The notes: generated by a model from the sequence alone, not told the origin. Positions 19,806-28,745 are shown, counted from the first letter of the stretch. The stretch is 64,000 bases of DNA from Photobacterium malacitanum (GCF_900185615.1 NZ_FYAK01000006.1:124001-188000), one strand, 5' to 3'. Numbers and translations are program-made.

Positions 19806-20645
19806 CTATGATTTAGGCTTGATAAGTTTGGCATCAACCAACGCAATCGCACAACCGGTTAGCAGTCCCATCAGGTGAGCCATATTGGCAATCGCTATCC
19901 CAGCAGGCTCTGCAAAACCAATGATAAGCCACACCAACATAAACACCACGTAAGATCGAGCAATCACTAACCCACGCTGCGGAGCCAGCCAACCCATCCA
20001 CCAGATATAGCCTAATAAGGCATAAACAACACCAGATAAACCGCCAAAATTAGGCCCATCCAGCCAAAATTGACCAAAACCAGAAATCAATGATGAGATC
20101 AGAAACAGTTGTACTAATTTAGCAGAACCACTGTGACGTTCAATTTGTCCGCCTAATAACCACCACCATAGACAGTTAAAAATCACATGTAAGGCAGAAA
20201 AGTGTAGTAATGCATGGCTAAAGTAGCGCCATAACTGCCATTGATCACCATTCATAAATGGAAAATGAAACCAATTAAACAGTAGTGATTCAAATCCAAG
20301 TAGCCACAAGCCATAGAGCACGAGTGATATCACCATCACCGTCAGTGTAAATGGTCCAGCTTGTGCTTTGACCATTGAGATCAAACTTGGACTCGAATAA
20401 TCAAATTTTGCAGTGCGGCTTTCAGCCACTTGCCATGAGGCTTCTTGGTATTTGCTATTATTAGGATCAGCAATAAACGCATTCAATTCCGCTTCAGCTT
20501 CAATCAGATATTGGCTATCTGGTAGCCATAATGCAAATTTACCCTCAGGCTCTGGCGCTAAAGTCAGTTCAATACCCCGTGAAGCCATATAATCAATAAA
20601 TGCCTGTGCATGACGAGGGTTATAAAATTCAGCTAAGCGATGCAT
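19806..20645 (-). CDS. glpG: Rhomboid intramembrane serine protease GlpG
   Basis: 279 residues from the ATG at 20645, which has an AGAG ribosome site 8 nt upstream; a GTG three codons earlier is also possible. An N-terminal cytoplasmic domain (about 1-85) is followed by six membrane helices. The catalytic pair is intact: Ser204 in GLSGVVYAL and His257 in ANMAHLMG. The oxyanion-site residues HALLHFSALHVIFN are also present. It cuts membrane proteins within the bilayer. It is downstream of glpE, the same order as in E. coli, but here glpT and not glpR follows. Confidence 0.95.
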   Translation of the reverse strand: MHRLAEFYNPRHAQAFIDYMASRGIELTLAPEPEGKFALWLPDSQYLIEAEAELNAFIADPNNSKYQEASWQVAESRTAKFDYSSPSLISMVKAQAGPFTLTVMVISLVLYGLWLLGFESLLFNWFHFPFMNGDQWQLWRYFSHALLHFSALHVIFNCLWWWLLGGQIERHSGSAKLVQLFLISSLISGFGQFWLDGPNFGGLSGVVYALLGYIWWMGWLAPQRGLVIARSYVVFMLVWLIIGFAEPAGIAIANMAHLMGLLTGCAIALVDAKLIKPKS

Positions 20646-20754
20646 AGTTATCACTCTAATAGATAAGATATTCTAAGTATTAAACACGCGTGGTGGTTAC
20701 ATCAATAGTAGCCACTCCGCTAGTTATTACTCATTTTATCAATGGCAAACTTAA

Positions 20755-21075
20755 CTAAGCTTGTACCATAGGTAATGCTTCACGACGCCAAGCCTCAAAG
20801 CCACCATCAACACTATACACCTGCTCATAACCTTGATTTGCCAAATACTGTGCAGCCCCTTGACTGCTGACTCCGTGATAGCACATCACTAATACTGGCT
20901 GTTCAAAATCAACGTCATCCATAAATGCCACCATGGTGTCATTGGTTAAATGAAATGCCCTTTCAGCATGCGCAATCGCATATGATTGAGGATCGCGAAT
21001 ATCGACCAGTACCGTCTCGGGGTGTTGTAATAACTGCTGCGCATCGTGAACTGAAAGATGTTGAAACTGTTCCAT
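20755..21075 (-). CDS. glpE: Thiosulfate sulfurtransferase GlpE (single-domain rhodanese)
   Basis: A 106-residue single rhodanese domain. The active-site loop CYHGVSSQG carries the catalytic Cys65, which forms a persulfide. GlpE transfers sulfur from thiosulfate to acceptors such as cyanide or thioredoxin. It begins the glpE-glpG pair on the minus strand. Its promoter should lie in the 538-bp gap upstream, which also contains the DnaA-box cluster. Confidence 0.93.
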   Translation of the reverse strand: MEQFQHLSVHDAQQLLQHPETVLVDIRDPQSYAIAHAERAFHLTNDTMVAFMDDVDFEQPVLVMCYHGVSSQGAAQYLANQGYEQVYSVDGGFEAWRREALPMVQA

Positions 21076-21613
21076 ACTATTTCCTTTTAATGATCCTATA
21101 AGGACAACAATTTATGCCACCAGCCAGAATTGAGATCAATATTGACAACGGATCGCCATCACATGATCCTGACACTGACTTTGTCAAAATAATGCATTAG
21201 TGATCATTGTACCTTAGCTTTAGTTGAGTATCTTCCACCCAAAAAATAGGGTTTATCCACAATATAACCGCCCTCATCAAGGGCAACACTTCAATCGCGA
21301 CAAGGGCTTGTCGCTGACAACACTGCCATAGTGAACACAAAGTGACCAGCTGTGGAAAATCCTGTGGATTGCGTTGATAATGTGGTTACCAATAAAAAGA
21401 TCCACTACATGTAGATCGGATCCTACTATAAGCTGTGGATAAGTCGATTAAACATACACACATCTATGCACAAATGTGACTTATAACACATAAAATCAGA
21501 CAGATAACTCACTCACTAACCATGGGAATTATTTGCCACTATTGGTGACGATCAATAGCTATAAAAAAACCGACACTAAGGTCGGTTTCTCAATCATTAA
21601 CGCCAGTGAGCTA
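21076..21613. other. DnaA-box cluster in the glpE-rpoH gap
   Basis: A 538-bp gap with no credible ORF. It has two perfect DnaA boxes, TTATCCACA at 21253-21261 (plus) and 21434-21442 (minus), a box matching TTWTNCACA at 21351-21359 (minus, TTTTCCACA), and weaker ones at 21363-21371 (minus, CAATCCACA) and 21464-21472 (plus, CTATGCACA). Nine GATC sites lie in the gap, where about two are expected by chance; three fall in 21399-21422 beside the palindrome CTACATGTAG (21405-21414). A hairpin GCGACAA-GGGC-TTGTCGC is at 21297-21314. The function is not known; see findings. Confidence 0.75.
21564..21588 (-). terminator. Intrinsic terminator of rpoH
   Basis: AACCGAC / GTCGGTT stem with a 6-nt loop, followed on the minus strand by seven T. 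It lies 26 nt after the rpoH stop codon. Confidence 0.9.
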
Positions 21614-22474
21614 TCAGTAAAAATCACCCACCGCTTCTTTTAACTTCTTCATCGCGTTCTTTTCTAACTGACGAATACGCTCAGCTGATACGCCATAACT
21701 GTCAGCTAAATCTTGCAGAGTTGATTTTTGATCATCTAACCAACGTGAACGAACAATATGTTGGCTACGCTCATCTAAACTAGCCAATGCTTGTGACAGA
21801 CGATTATTAGCATGGTTTTCCCAATTATTTTCTTCATAACTCAAGGCAACATCTGAGCCTTTATCTTCAAGGAAATAAGCGGGAGCCGTCGGGGCTGAGT
21901 CACGTTCATCATCATCATTTTGCATTTCAAACGTAGGGTCTTGCGCAGCTAAACGTGATTCCATCTCGCGAACTTCAGCGGGTTCAACCCCGAGCTGTTC
22001 AGCGACCATATTGACTTCATCGTTATTAAACCAACCTAAACGCTTTTTAGATTTGCGCAGGTTAAAAAACAGTTTTCGCTGTGCTTTAGTGGTTGCAACT
22101 TTGACTATACGCCAATTACGTAACACATACTCATGGATCTCAGCTTTGATCCAATGAACCGCAAAAGACACTAATCGCACCCCAACCTCAGGATTAAAGC
22201 GCTTAACGGCCTTCATCAAGCCAATATTACCTTCTTGAATCAAATCAGCAATCGGTAATCCATAGCCAGAATAACCACGAGCAATGTGTACCACGAACCG
22301 TAAATGGGACATCACTAATGCTTTCGCCGCGTTAATATCGCCGTCATAGTGCAGCGCTTCAGCCAGCTCTTTCTCACGCTCAGGCGTTAGCATTGGATAA
22401 CGGTTTACAGTCTGAATATAACTTTCAAGACTATCCGCCGAAACTAGAACTAATTTCGACATCTCATTTGACAT
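21614..22474 (-). CDS. rpoH: RNA polymerase heat-shock sigma factor RpoH (sigma 32)
   Basis: 286 residues from the ATG at 22474, which has a GAGG ribosome site 7 nt upstream; a longer frame to 22522 would add 16 residues not in the family. Region 2 ([31 protein letters not shown]) and region 4 ([16 protein letters not shown]) are clear, and the RpoH-only box QRKLFFNLR lies at 132-140. It directs heat-shock transcription. It follows ftsY-ftsE-ftsX, the conserved gammaproteobacterial order, and has its own 178-bp upstream region. Confidence 0.97.
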   Translation of the reverse strand: MSNEMSKLVLVSADSLESYIQTVNRYPMLTPEREKELAEALHYDGDINAAKALVMSHLRFVVHIARGYSGYGLPIADLIQEGNIGLMKAVKRFNPEVGVRLVSFAVHWIKAEIHEYVLRNWRIVKVATTKAQRKLFFNLRKSKKRLGWFNNDEVNMVAEQLGVEPAEVREMESRLAAQDPTFEMQNDDDERDSAPTAPAYFLEDKGSDVALSYEENNWENHANNRLSQALASLDERSQHIVRSRWLDDQKSTLQDLADSYGVSAERIRQLEKNAMKKLKEAVGDFY

Positions 22475-22652
22475 TCGAAAACCTCGTGTAATTTTTGTGC
22501 GATCACAACGGTTATTGAGCACATGCTATCGTTGTGTGAACCGACAATGATGCCTGTAAACATAGTTCAAATGCAAGTCGAAGCGCAAATATATATGCTT
22601 ATAAGCATCACTTTTTCTTATCGTACTGTTTTAAAACTATTAACAATAATCG

Positions 22653-23585
22653 CTATACAGGTTTAATTTCACGTAAATGGCGTCCAGCAGCAAGGCGAGC
22701 AGCTATTAAGCCAAGGAAGGTTGCCACCATAACCATGATCAGTGTTTCATCCCAACTTAAACCCAACATTCTAAAATGACTGCCATACAAATCAGATAAT
22801 TTGGCAACCGCATCGCCTAATAACAGTGTGACACCTTGCGTTAAGCCCCAAGCAATTAATGCAGCAATCAAGCCATACCAAACACCAACATAAAGATAAG
22901 GTCGTAAAATATAGCTATCTGTTGCGCCAACCATCTTCATCACTTGGATTTCGTCTTTATGACTTAACACTTGTAAACGTAAGGTGTTGCCAACAATTAA
23001 AAATACCGCAAACAGCATTAAGCCCGACATTAACAGTGCCAAGGCAACGGCCAATTGTTGAATTGCAGCTAGGCGTTGTAACCAGTCTTTATCGAGACGC
23101 ACTTCAGCAACATGACTCTGCTGACCCAGTTTTTGCGCGAGTTCATTGGCTTTTGCCGTTGTTTGCCAGTCATTATTAGGCTCAACAATCACTACTGCAG
23201 GTAACGGATTATTTTGCTCATCAAACAAGCTCAACGCTTTTTCAAAGCCGCCATTTTGACGGAATTGTTCTAAGCCTTGCTCAGCAGTAATGTATTTAAC
23301 ACTATTAACTTGTGACCAATTTTTAATTTTATCTGCCAACGCCTGGCCATCATCATTACTAGTATTATGCTTTAAATACAAAGTGATCTGACTTGGATTT
23401 TGCCATGCATCTGCCACAGCTGTAATGTTTTTTGCCATTAAGTAAAACGTACATGGCAACGTTAACGCGACAGCCAATACCGCTAAGGTTAAAAAATTAC
23501 CTAAAGGACGACGAAACATGTCCTTTAATGCAGAGCTTGCTTGCTGGCGATGAATTGCAAAAAAGCCAATAGATTTACGCGCCAT
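22653..23585 (-). CDS. ftsX: Cell-division ABC transporter permease FtsX
   Basis: A 310-residue membrane protein with four predicted helices and a large periplasmic loop between helices 1 and 2, the FtsX plan. With FtsE it forms the FtsEX complex at the division site, which activates the amidases that split the septal wall through EnvC. It overlaps ftsE by 11 nt. The C-terminal ARLAAGRHLREIKP-type ending is typical. Confidence 0.95.
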   Translation of the reverse strand: MARKSIGFFAIHRQQASSALKDMFRRPLGNFLTLAVLAVALTLPCTFYLMAKNITAVADAWQNPSQITLYLKHNTSNDDGQALADKIKNWSQVNSVKYITAEQGLEQFRQNGGFEKALSLFDEQNNPLPAVVIVEPNNDWQTTAKANELAQKLGQQSHVAEVRLDKDWLQRLAAIQQLAVALALLMSGLMLFAVFLIVGNTLRLQVLSHKDEIQVMKMVGATDSYILRPYLYVGVWYGLIAALIAWGLTQGVTLLLGDAVAKLSDLYGSHFRMLGLSWDETLIMVMVATFLGLIAARLAAGRHLREIKPV

Positions 23586-24243
23586 GTGCCAGCTCCCTTA
23601 AATTACCTTTATGTAGGTCTAAACGACGATAATCACGGCTGGCAAGCAATGATGTATCATGGGTTGCCATTAATACTGTAACGCCAACCCGATTAAATTC
23701 TTCAAACAAACGTAATATTTGTTGTGATAACTCAGCATCAAGATTACCAGTTGGCTCATCAGCCAGCAGTAACATTGGTTTATTGACAATAGCGCGGGCA
23801 ATGCCAACGCGCTGTTGTTCACCGCCAGATAATTGGATAGGCAAACATTTTGCCTTATCCAATAATCCAACTTTATCCAAAGAAGCGCTCACACGACGTT
23901 TGATATCATGCTCATTCATTTGTTCAACCCGTAATGGTAGGGCAATATTATCGAAAACACTGCGATCCATTAACAGTTTATGATCTTGAAAAATGATACC
24001 AATATTTCGGCGCAAAAATGGAATTTGCTTATGTGGCAAACGAGTAATATCGTGACCATTGAACCAAATCTTGCCGTCACTCGGACGCTCAAGGGCACAA
24101 ATTAATTTCAGCAGCGTACTTTTACCGGCCCCAGAATGACCAGTAAGAAAAGCCATATCTGCTGGTTTTAGGTGAAAATCTACTTTTTGTAGGGCTTGCC
24201 TACCACCACGATAAGCTTTACTTACCTGCTGAAATCGAATCAC
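23575..24243 (-). CDS. ftsE: Cell-division ATP-binding protein FtsE
   Basis: A 222-residue ABC ATPase. Walker A is GHSGAGKS (35-42), the signature is LSGGEQQR (138-145) and Walker B is LLLADEP (158-164). It starts with a GTG codon (V/MIRFQQVSKAY), a few nt after the ftsY stop, with a GAGGAA ribosome site. It powers FtsX at the septum. Confidence 0.96.
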   Translation of the reverse strand: MIRFQQVSKAYRGGRQALQKVDFHLKPADMAFLTGHSGAGKSTLLKLICALERPSDGKIWFNGHDITRLPHKQIPFLRRNIGIIFQDHKLLMDRSVFDNIALPLRVEQMNEHDIKRRVSASLDKVGLLDKAKCLPIQLSGGEQQRVGIARAIVNKPMLLLADEPTGNLDAELSQQILRLFEEFNRVGVTVLMATHDTSLLASRDYRRLDLHKGNLRELAHGA

Positions 24244-24247
24244 TTTA

Positions 24248-25654
24248 TTATTCCTCGTTGCTAAATAATGCTTCTATAAACTCATCGGCCGCAAACGGTC
24301 GTAAATCATTAATGCCTTCACCAATACCAATATAACGAATTGGAATATTAAATTGATCAGCAATTGCAAAAATAACACCACCTTTAGCGGTACCATCTAA
24401 TTTAGTGATGGTGATCCCAGATACCGGTGCCACTTCACTAAATAGTTTTGCCTGACTAATGGCATTTTGACCAGTGCCGGCATCCACTGTCAGCATAATT
24501 TCATGCGGTGCTTCACTATCAACTTTCTGCATTACCCGCACGATCTTACGCAACTCTTCCATCAAGTTGCCTTTGTTTTGCAGTCGCCCTGCGGTATCAG
24601 CAATAACAACATCAACATTTTTGGCTTTAGCTGATTCAATCGCATCAAAAATGACTGATGCACTATCAGCGCCGGTATGTTGAGCGATCACTGGAACATT
24701 ATTACGCTCACCCCAGACTTGCAGTTGTTCAACAGCCGCGGCACGGAAAGTATCACCCGCCGCTAGCATCACTGATTTGCCTTCAGCTTGGAATTGCTTG
24801 GCTAATTTACCAATGGTCGTGGTTTTACCAACACCGTTAACACCAACCATTAAAATAACATACGGCTTTTTGGTCATATCAACCACTAATGGTTGCTCAA
24901 CTTTAGCCAACATCTCACCTAGCTCATCTTTCAATAAGCCATAAAGCGCTTCACCGTCATTTAAATCACGACGTGATGCTTTGTCAGTAAGGTTATTAAT
25001 GATCTTGAGTGTGGTGTCCATCCCTACGTCGGCAATTAAGAGTTGTTCTTCTAACTCTTCAAATAATTCATCATCAATTTGCTTGCCACGGAATAAACCA
25101 AAGAAACCAGCACCAAAATTGGTTTTAGTGCGTTTTAAACCACGCATTAAGCGGCTAAAAAAGCCTTCTGATTTTGGTTTTTCTTGCTCAACAGCTGTCG
25201 TTACAATCGCTGTGTTCGCATCATCAACGGCTGTAATAGTATCACTAACATTGGCTTCATCAGCAGTATCGGCACTAAAAGTTAGTGATGACTCACTTTC
25301 ATCATTAGCTTCGATATCTTCTGACTTTTTATTTTTTTCAACGTCGGTATTTAGATCGTCAACGTCACTATCGGTAACAATAGTATCGTTTTGCTGATCA
25401 TTTTCTTGCAACGTTGCAACCAATTGGCGATCATTAGTTTCAGCAATTAATTCTGATTCGATAGGCGTGTCGAGCTCAATGTCATGATTATGACTGGCTT
25501 TTACCCCCTCATCGTCAGAGGAATGTGTTGATTTTGGGCTATCAACCGAGCCATCAACTACTGATTGATCAGTAGCTTGTTCCTTTGATGCGTCATTATC
25601 TTCAGAGCTAAATCCTAGCCATGAAAATAGTCCGCGTTTCTTTTTTTCTGCCAT
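24248..25654 (-). CDS. ftsY: Signal recognition particle receptor FtsY
   Basis: 468 residues from the ATG at 25654, preceded by an AGGA ribosome site; the frame also has a TTG two codons earlier. The first about 160 residues are acidic and of low complexity (the A domain, which helps membrane docking), with a basic start (MAEKKKRG). The N and G domains follow; the GTP-binding loop GVNGVGKTT is at about 271-279, and DTAGR and TKLDGTAKGG are present. It docks ribosome-SRP complexes on the membrane. It is the first gene of ftsYEX and is divergent from rsmD. Confidence 0.97.
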   Translation of the reverse strand: MAEKKKRGLFSWLGFSSEDNDASKEQATDQSVVDGSVDSPKSTHSSDDEGVKASHNHDIELDTPIESELIAETNDRQLVATLQENDQQNDTIVTDSDVDDLNTDVEKNKKSEDIEANDESESSLTFSADTADEANVSDTITAVDDANTAIVTTAVEQEKPKSEGFFSRLMRGLKRTKTNFGAGFFGLFRGKQIDDELFEELEEQLLIADVGMDTTLKIINNLTDKASRRDLNDGEALYGLLKDELGEMLAKVEQPLVVDMTKKPYVILMVGVNGVGKTTTIGKLAKQFQAEGKSVMLAAGDTFRAAAVEQLQVWGERNNVPVIAQHTGADSASVIFDAIESAKAKNVDVVIADTAGRLQNKGNLMEELRKIVRVMQKVDSEAPHEIMLTVDAGTGQNAISQAKLFSEVAPVSGITITKLDGTAKGGVIFAIADQFNIPIRYIGIGEGINDLRPFAADEFIEALFSNEE

Positions 25655-25738
25655 TGGCAAATCCTAGCGCTTGATTGGTACAATTTACGGCCTAAAAACA
25701 GGTGTATACTATCATTTTCTTAACGGTCAAAAAAATCT

Positions 25739-26344
25739 ATGACGCAGCGAAGACAGCAAACAACTCGCAAAACACAAAATAATCGTCCTGGTGGGTTCGT
25801 TAGAATCATCAGCGGACAATGGCGTGGACGCAAATTACCCGTTCATGATGTCGAAGGACTCCGCCCAACCACTGACCGTGTCAAAGAAACACTTTTCAAC
25901 TGGTTAGCGCAAGACATTTATCAATCTAAATGCCTTGACCTCTTTACTGGCAGCGGTGGCTTAAGTTTTGAAGCACTTTCACGTGGTGCTGAAAGTGTTA
26001 CTATGCTTGAGCTTGATAAAACAGCTGCCGCGCAACTAACAGTGAATCTCAATACCGTAAAAGCAACCAATGCAACCGTCATCAACAGTGATAGTTTACG
26101 CTTTTTGTCACAAACAGGTACGCCGCACGATATTGTTTTTATCGATCCTCCGTTTCGAAAAGATCTTATTCAAGATGTTATCACAGCGTTAGAAAATAAT
26201 GGCTGGTTAACACCACATGCAATGATTTATATTGAAGCAGAAAAGGAATTGGGTCAGTTGGCAATCCCTAGCCACTGGCATTTACATCGCGAAAAAAGCG
26301 CTGGCCAAGTCTGCTACCGCTTATTTGCTAGAGAGGAACCATGA
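25739..26344 (+). CDS. rsmD: 16S rRNA (guanine966-N2)-methyltransferase RsmD
   Basis: A 201-residue methyltransferase that methylates G966 of 16S rRNA. The S-adenosylmethionine-binding DLFTGSGG motif is at 67-74 and the catalytic DPPF motif at 136-139. The N-terminal 17 residues are basic and probably disordered. It is divergent from ftsY, as in many relatives, and overlaps the next gene by ATGA. Confidence 0.96.
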   Translation: MTQRRQQTTRKTQNNRPGGFVRIISGQWRGRKLPVHDVEGLRPTTDRVKETLFNWLAQDIYQSKCLDLFTGSGGLSFEALSRGAESVTMLELDKTAAAQLTVNLNTVKATNATVINSDSLRFLSQTGTPHDIVFIDPPFRKDLIQDVITALENNGWLTPHAMIYIEAEKELGQLAIPSHWHLHREKSAGQVCYRLFAREEP

Positions 26345-26607
26345 AAGCACTGATCATTACTGCCAAAATAGCGATAGCCTTTGTATGGTTAATATTGTTC
26401 ATTAATATCGTTCACCCTTTTCCTGGGGTTTCAGCAATTGCGCTTTATATCATGACCGCATTTTTGTTCATGATGCACGGCTTACAAATGCTTATTTTTG
26501 TGGGCGCGTTTGGCGATAAAATCAATATGTCGCGTTGGGAGCATTGGTCAATTTTAATTTTTGGTATCTTTGCGCTGCTTGATATTCGTCGCAAGCACAT
26601 GATGTAA
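26341..26607 (+). CDS. DUF1145 family small membrane protein (YhhL-like)
   Basis: 88 residues with two or three membrane helices (about 5-22, 31-54, 68-82). It overlaps the rsmD stop by ATGA, so it is translationally coupled to it. In E. coli the equivalent gene yhhL also follows rsmD. The function is unknown. A hairpin at 26617-26642 follows. Confidence 0.82.
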   Translation: MKALIITAKIAIAFVWLILFINIVHPFPGVSAIALYIMTAFLFMMHGLQMLIFVGAFGDKINMSRWEHWSILIFGIFALLDIRRKHMM

Positions 26608-26616
26608 TACTAATAG

Positions 26617-26644
26617 AGCGAGCAACATCATTGATGCTCGCTTT
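26617..26644. terminator. Probable terminator after the DUF1145 gene
   Basis: AGCGAGCA (26617-26624) and TGCTCGCT (26635-26642) form an 8-bp stem, followed by a short TTT. It lies between two convergent genes and could serve both. Confidence 0.6.
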
Positions 26645-26666
26645 ACTACCAACACAACACCAGCTA

Positions 26667-26984
26667 TTACTCAGCGCTATCATGTTGACACTGCCAACAT
26701 AGTTCAAATTGGCCCTGATTAAGCTCACCACAGTGACGACAATACCAATCACGATAATCATTACGTAAATAGTTCTCAATAATAGCTAACGCTTGTTGTC
26801 GTTGAGCTACGGTTACCCATAACTGCACCTCCACAACCCCCATGGGGAGTTCACCCGCCGCTGCCGCTAATGCCTCACCCGTTAAACGGACCGATATTCC
26901 CATACTTTCTAATAATCCCTTAACGCTATGGGCTTCTAAACTATTACTGGCACCATACAAACATTGCCATTGCTGATCGGTCAT
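26667..26984 (-). CDS. DUF2007 protein with a C-terminal zinc ribbon
   Basis: A 105-residue protein. Residues about 5-75 match the DUF2007 domain (a small PII-like fold, suggested to be a signal-transducing module). The C-terminal part holds two CxxC pairs, Cys82/Cys85 and Cys96/Cys99, a zinc ribbon. Similar proteins exist in many proteobacteria, but the function is unknown. It is convergent with the DUF1145 gene and opens into the long A/C-rich gap upstream. Confidence 0.75.
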   Translation of the reverse strand: MTDQQWQCLYGASNSLEAHSVKGLLESMGISVRLTGEALAAAAGELPMGVVEVQLWVTVAQRQQALAIIENYLRNDYRDWYCRHCGELNQGQFELCWQCQHDSAE

Positions 26985-27699
26985 CCACCTTCCTCATTAC
27001 GTGAATTATCATTAAATTAAATGATAGCAGTCATCACTCAAACCTCTGTCTTTAATCTTAAACCGCTGTTGTAAGCAGTTAAGTCTCATATAGTAAGAAA
27101 AGTCATCAATAACAATAACCACAATCAATCACAGCGCTAAAAAACCAACCAAATAAAAGAAAAATACAGCCAACAAAAAAACAAAAAAACAAAAACTTAA
27201 ACAACACAAACCCAAAAATACACACCAAAAACTAACAACCACAACCAACAGTAAATTAACGCCTAAAACAACCACCCTAAAAATCGCCAACATAATGAAA
27301 AACAAGCATTTTAGCTATTTTACGCACAAAAAACATAATCATGACAAACACAATCACAAAAAAACAACCATTAAATAGCCATACCCTTATTCATTGGCTA
27401 CTTATTGCCATTTTAAACAATAAACTCACTCACAAATAAAAATGTAGTAATGAAAACTGTAGATTAAATAAAAATAACATAATAAAACAACAACTTAAAA
27501 CAAAACCAAACAGAAGATAAAAAAGTAACATTAAATTCACAACAATAAAAACATTGTTTTAATGCTAATAAACAGCTCTTATTGACACCTTAAAATGTTT
27601 TTAAGCTAGATATATAGCAACTTAACTTGTCAAACCAACTAAAACAATGCTATCTTAATTGTCAAGATAAAAACACACCACCATCAGGAATACAAAAAT
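26985..27699. other. A/C-rich, G-poor intergenic region
   Basis: A 715-bp gap with little coding potential. In 27121-27300 the plus strand has about eight G and fifteen T in 180 positions; nearly all other bases are A or C, including runs such as ACAAAAAAACAAAAACTTAA. All plus frames there meet stop codons. The right part (27540-27660) has promoter-like elements for the small ORF at 27700. Confidence 0.6.
27627..27656 (+). promoter_or_regulatory. Possible promoter of the 26-codon ORF
   Basis: TTGTCA (27627-27632) and TATCTT (27651-27656) with an 18-bp spacer, 43 bp before the ATG at 27700. A second TTGTCAA lies just downstream. The match to sigma-70 elements is only fair. Confidence 0.4.
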
Positions 27700-27780
27700 A
27701 TGCTTTCACACTCACAAAAACAAGGTCTTGTAATGATTGCAGTTGTTGTTGGTTTAATGACACTACCGATAATCTACTAA
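27700..27780 (+). CDS. Candidate 26-residue membrane peptide
   Basis: An ATG with an AGGA ribosome site (9-10 nt upstream) begins a 26-codon frame that ends at TAA 27778-27780. After a polar start (MLSHSQKQG) it is one hydrophobic helix (LVMIAVVVGLMTLPIIY). A terminator follows 19 nt after the stop, and a promoter-like pair precedes it, so it forms a compact unit. It resembles the single-helix small proteins of enterics in size, but I do not recognise the family. Confidence 0.55.
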   Translation: MLSHSQKQGLVMIAVVVGLMTLPIIY

Positions 27781-27798
27781 GTCATATTTAAGAAACAA

Positions 27799-27828
27799 AA
27801 AAATAGCGCCTAATGGCGCCATTTTTTT
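27799..27828. terminator. Bidirectional terminator
   Basis: AAAAATAGCGCC (27799-27810), loop TAAT, GGCGCCATTTTT; the stem has one mismatch, with A and T runs on both sides. It can end the small ORF from the left and the membrane-protein gene at 27855-28217 from the right. Confidence 0.85.
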
Positions 27829-27854
27829 ATCTGGGTTATCAATTTAGTTGATTG

Positions 27855-28217
27855 CTATAATGTAATGTGTTGCCAATGATAAAAATAAAACCCTAATGCA
27901 GCTAATGTAATACCACCAAGTAATATCACAGCAACCCCCCATACTAAGCGGCTACTACGCGGCATTAATTCCCGCTCACACTCCACACATAAATCGATAA
28001 ATCGTTGATAATCATTCGATGATGACGTTGATGCATCTGTCGTTATTATTTGCTGATGCATGCTCACTAACTGGTTAAGTTTATTCACAATATCATCAGG
28101 AAAACGATTACCACAACTGTGAACTAATTGCGTTAAATCAGTTCCTTTAGCATGATAATGTTGGCGCAGTAAATCTTCTAGCCGACGAGATTTATCAATC
28201 ACTTGATCAATATCCAT
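27855..28217 (-). CDS. Hypothetical protein with C-terminal membrane anchor
   Basis: 120 residues if started at the ATG at 28217, which sits 5 nt behind a GGAGG ribosome site; ATG 28220 is also possible. Residues 1-90 are soluble and probably helical, with three Cys (SCGN, LCVEC); residues about 92-112 form a single membrane helix, and the C-terminus is short (YFYHWQHITL). The N-terminal domain should face the cytoplasm. I do not recognise a family. Confidence 0.65.
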   Translation of the reverse strand: MDIDQVIDKSRRLEDLLRQHYHAKGTDLTQLVHSCGNRFPDDIVNKLNQLVSMHQQIITTDASTSSSNDYQRFIDLCVECERELMPRSSRLVWGVAVILLGGITLAALGFYFYHWQHITL

Positions 28218-28403
28218 CATCACCTCCCTCGATATTAAATAATGATTACCTTACCTAAGCTATTTATCCAATATAGTGTTTTAGTAAAATAATTGTATTT
28301 AGATCACGATTTTATTATCGATAGCTAGGGATGTAGAAATTAGCTGTGAATAATAGCGCAGTCTCTATCTAATATAGCTTATTAACCACCAAGGAGTTTG
28401 GGA

Positions 28404-28736
28404 ATGCCGATATGGATTGTTATCGTACTGTGCCTGCTATTTTTATTGGCATTAGCGTATTTTAGTTATAACTATCGCCGCCATACCTTAGGTATTGACG
28501 CACCGGAAAAACAAGTTGAAGTACAAATTCTCGATAAACAAAGTAATCGTATTATTGGTGCACAACCAGGGGAAGAAGACGAGGAATATTGGTTTTATGT
28601 TCAGCCACTAACTGGCGGGCCTAAACGAGAGTTTATGATTGGTATTCATTATTACCACGCCTTAAATCCCGGTGATATTGGTACCATGACTTACCGCGGG
28701 CAGCAATTTATTCATTTTGCATTAAAACGTCAATAA
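28404..28736 (+). CDS. DUF2500 family membrane protein (YhhM-like)
   Basis: 110 residues from the ATG at 28404, with an AAGGAG ribosome site 7 nt upstream. One N-terminal membrane helix (about 3-22) is followed by a soluble beta-rich domain (VEVQILDKQSNRIIG, GDIGTMTYRGQQFIHF), the DUF2500 pattern. In E. coli yhhM follows rsmD-yhhL; here about 1.8 kb of other small genes and the A/C-rich region have come between. Function unknown. Confidence 0.78.
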   Translation: MPIWIVIVLCLLFLLALAYFSYNYRRHTLGIDAPEKQVEVQILDKQSNRIIGAQPGEEDEEYWFYVQPLTGGPKREFMIGIHYYHALNPGDIGTMTYRGQQFIHFALKRQ

Positions 28737-28745
28737 GCCGCAATT

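Noticed and set aside
21076..21613. Main chromosomal origin (oriC), or crtS
   Set aside because: oriC of Vibrionaceae lies near mnmG, and no AT-rich 13-mer array or unwinding region is seen. I see no evidence for a crtS-type site from memory of its context.
24981..25397. 138-codon plus-strand ORF inside ftsY
   Set aside because: It is antisense to the low-complexity acidic domain of ftsY, and has Ser-rich composition typical of such shadows.
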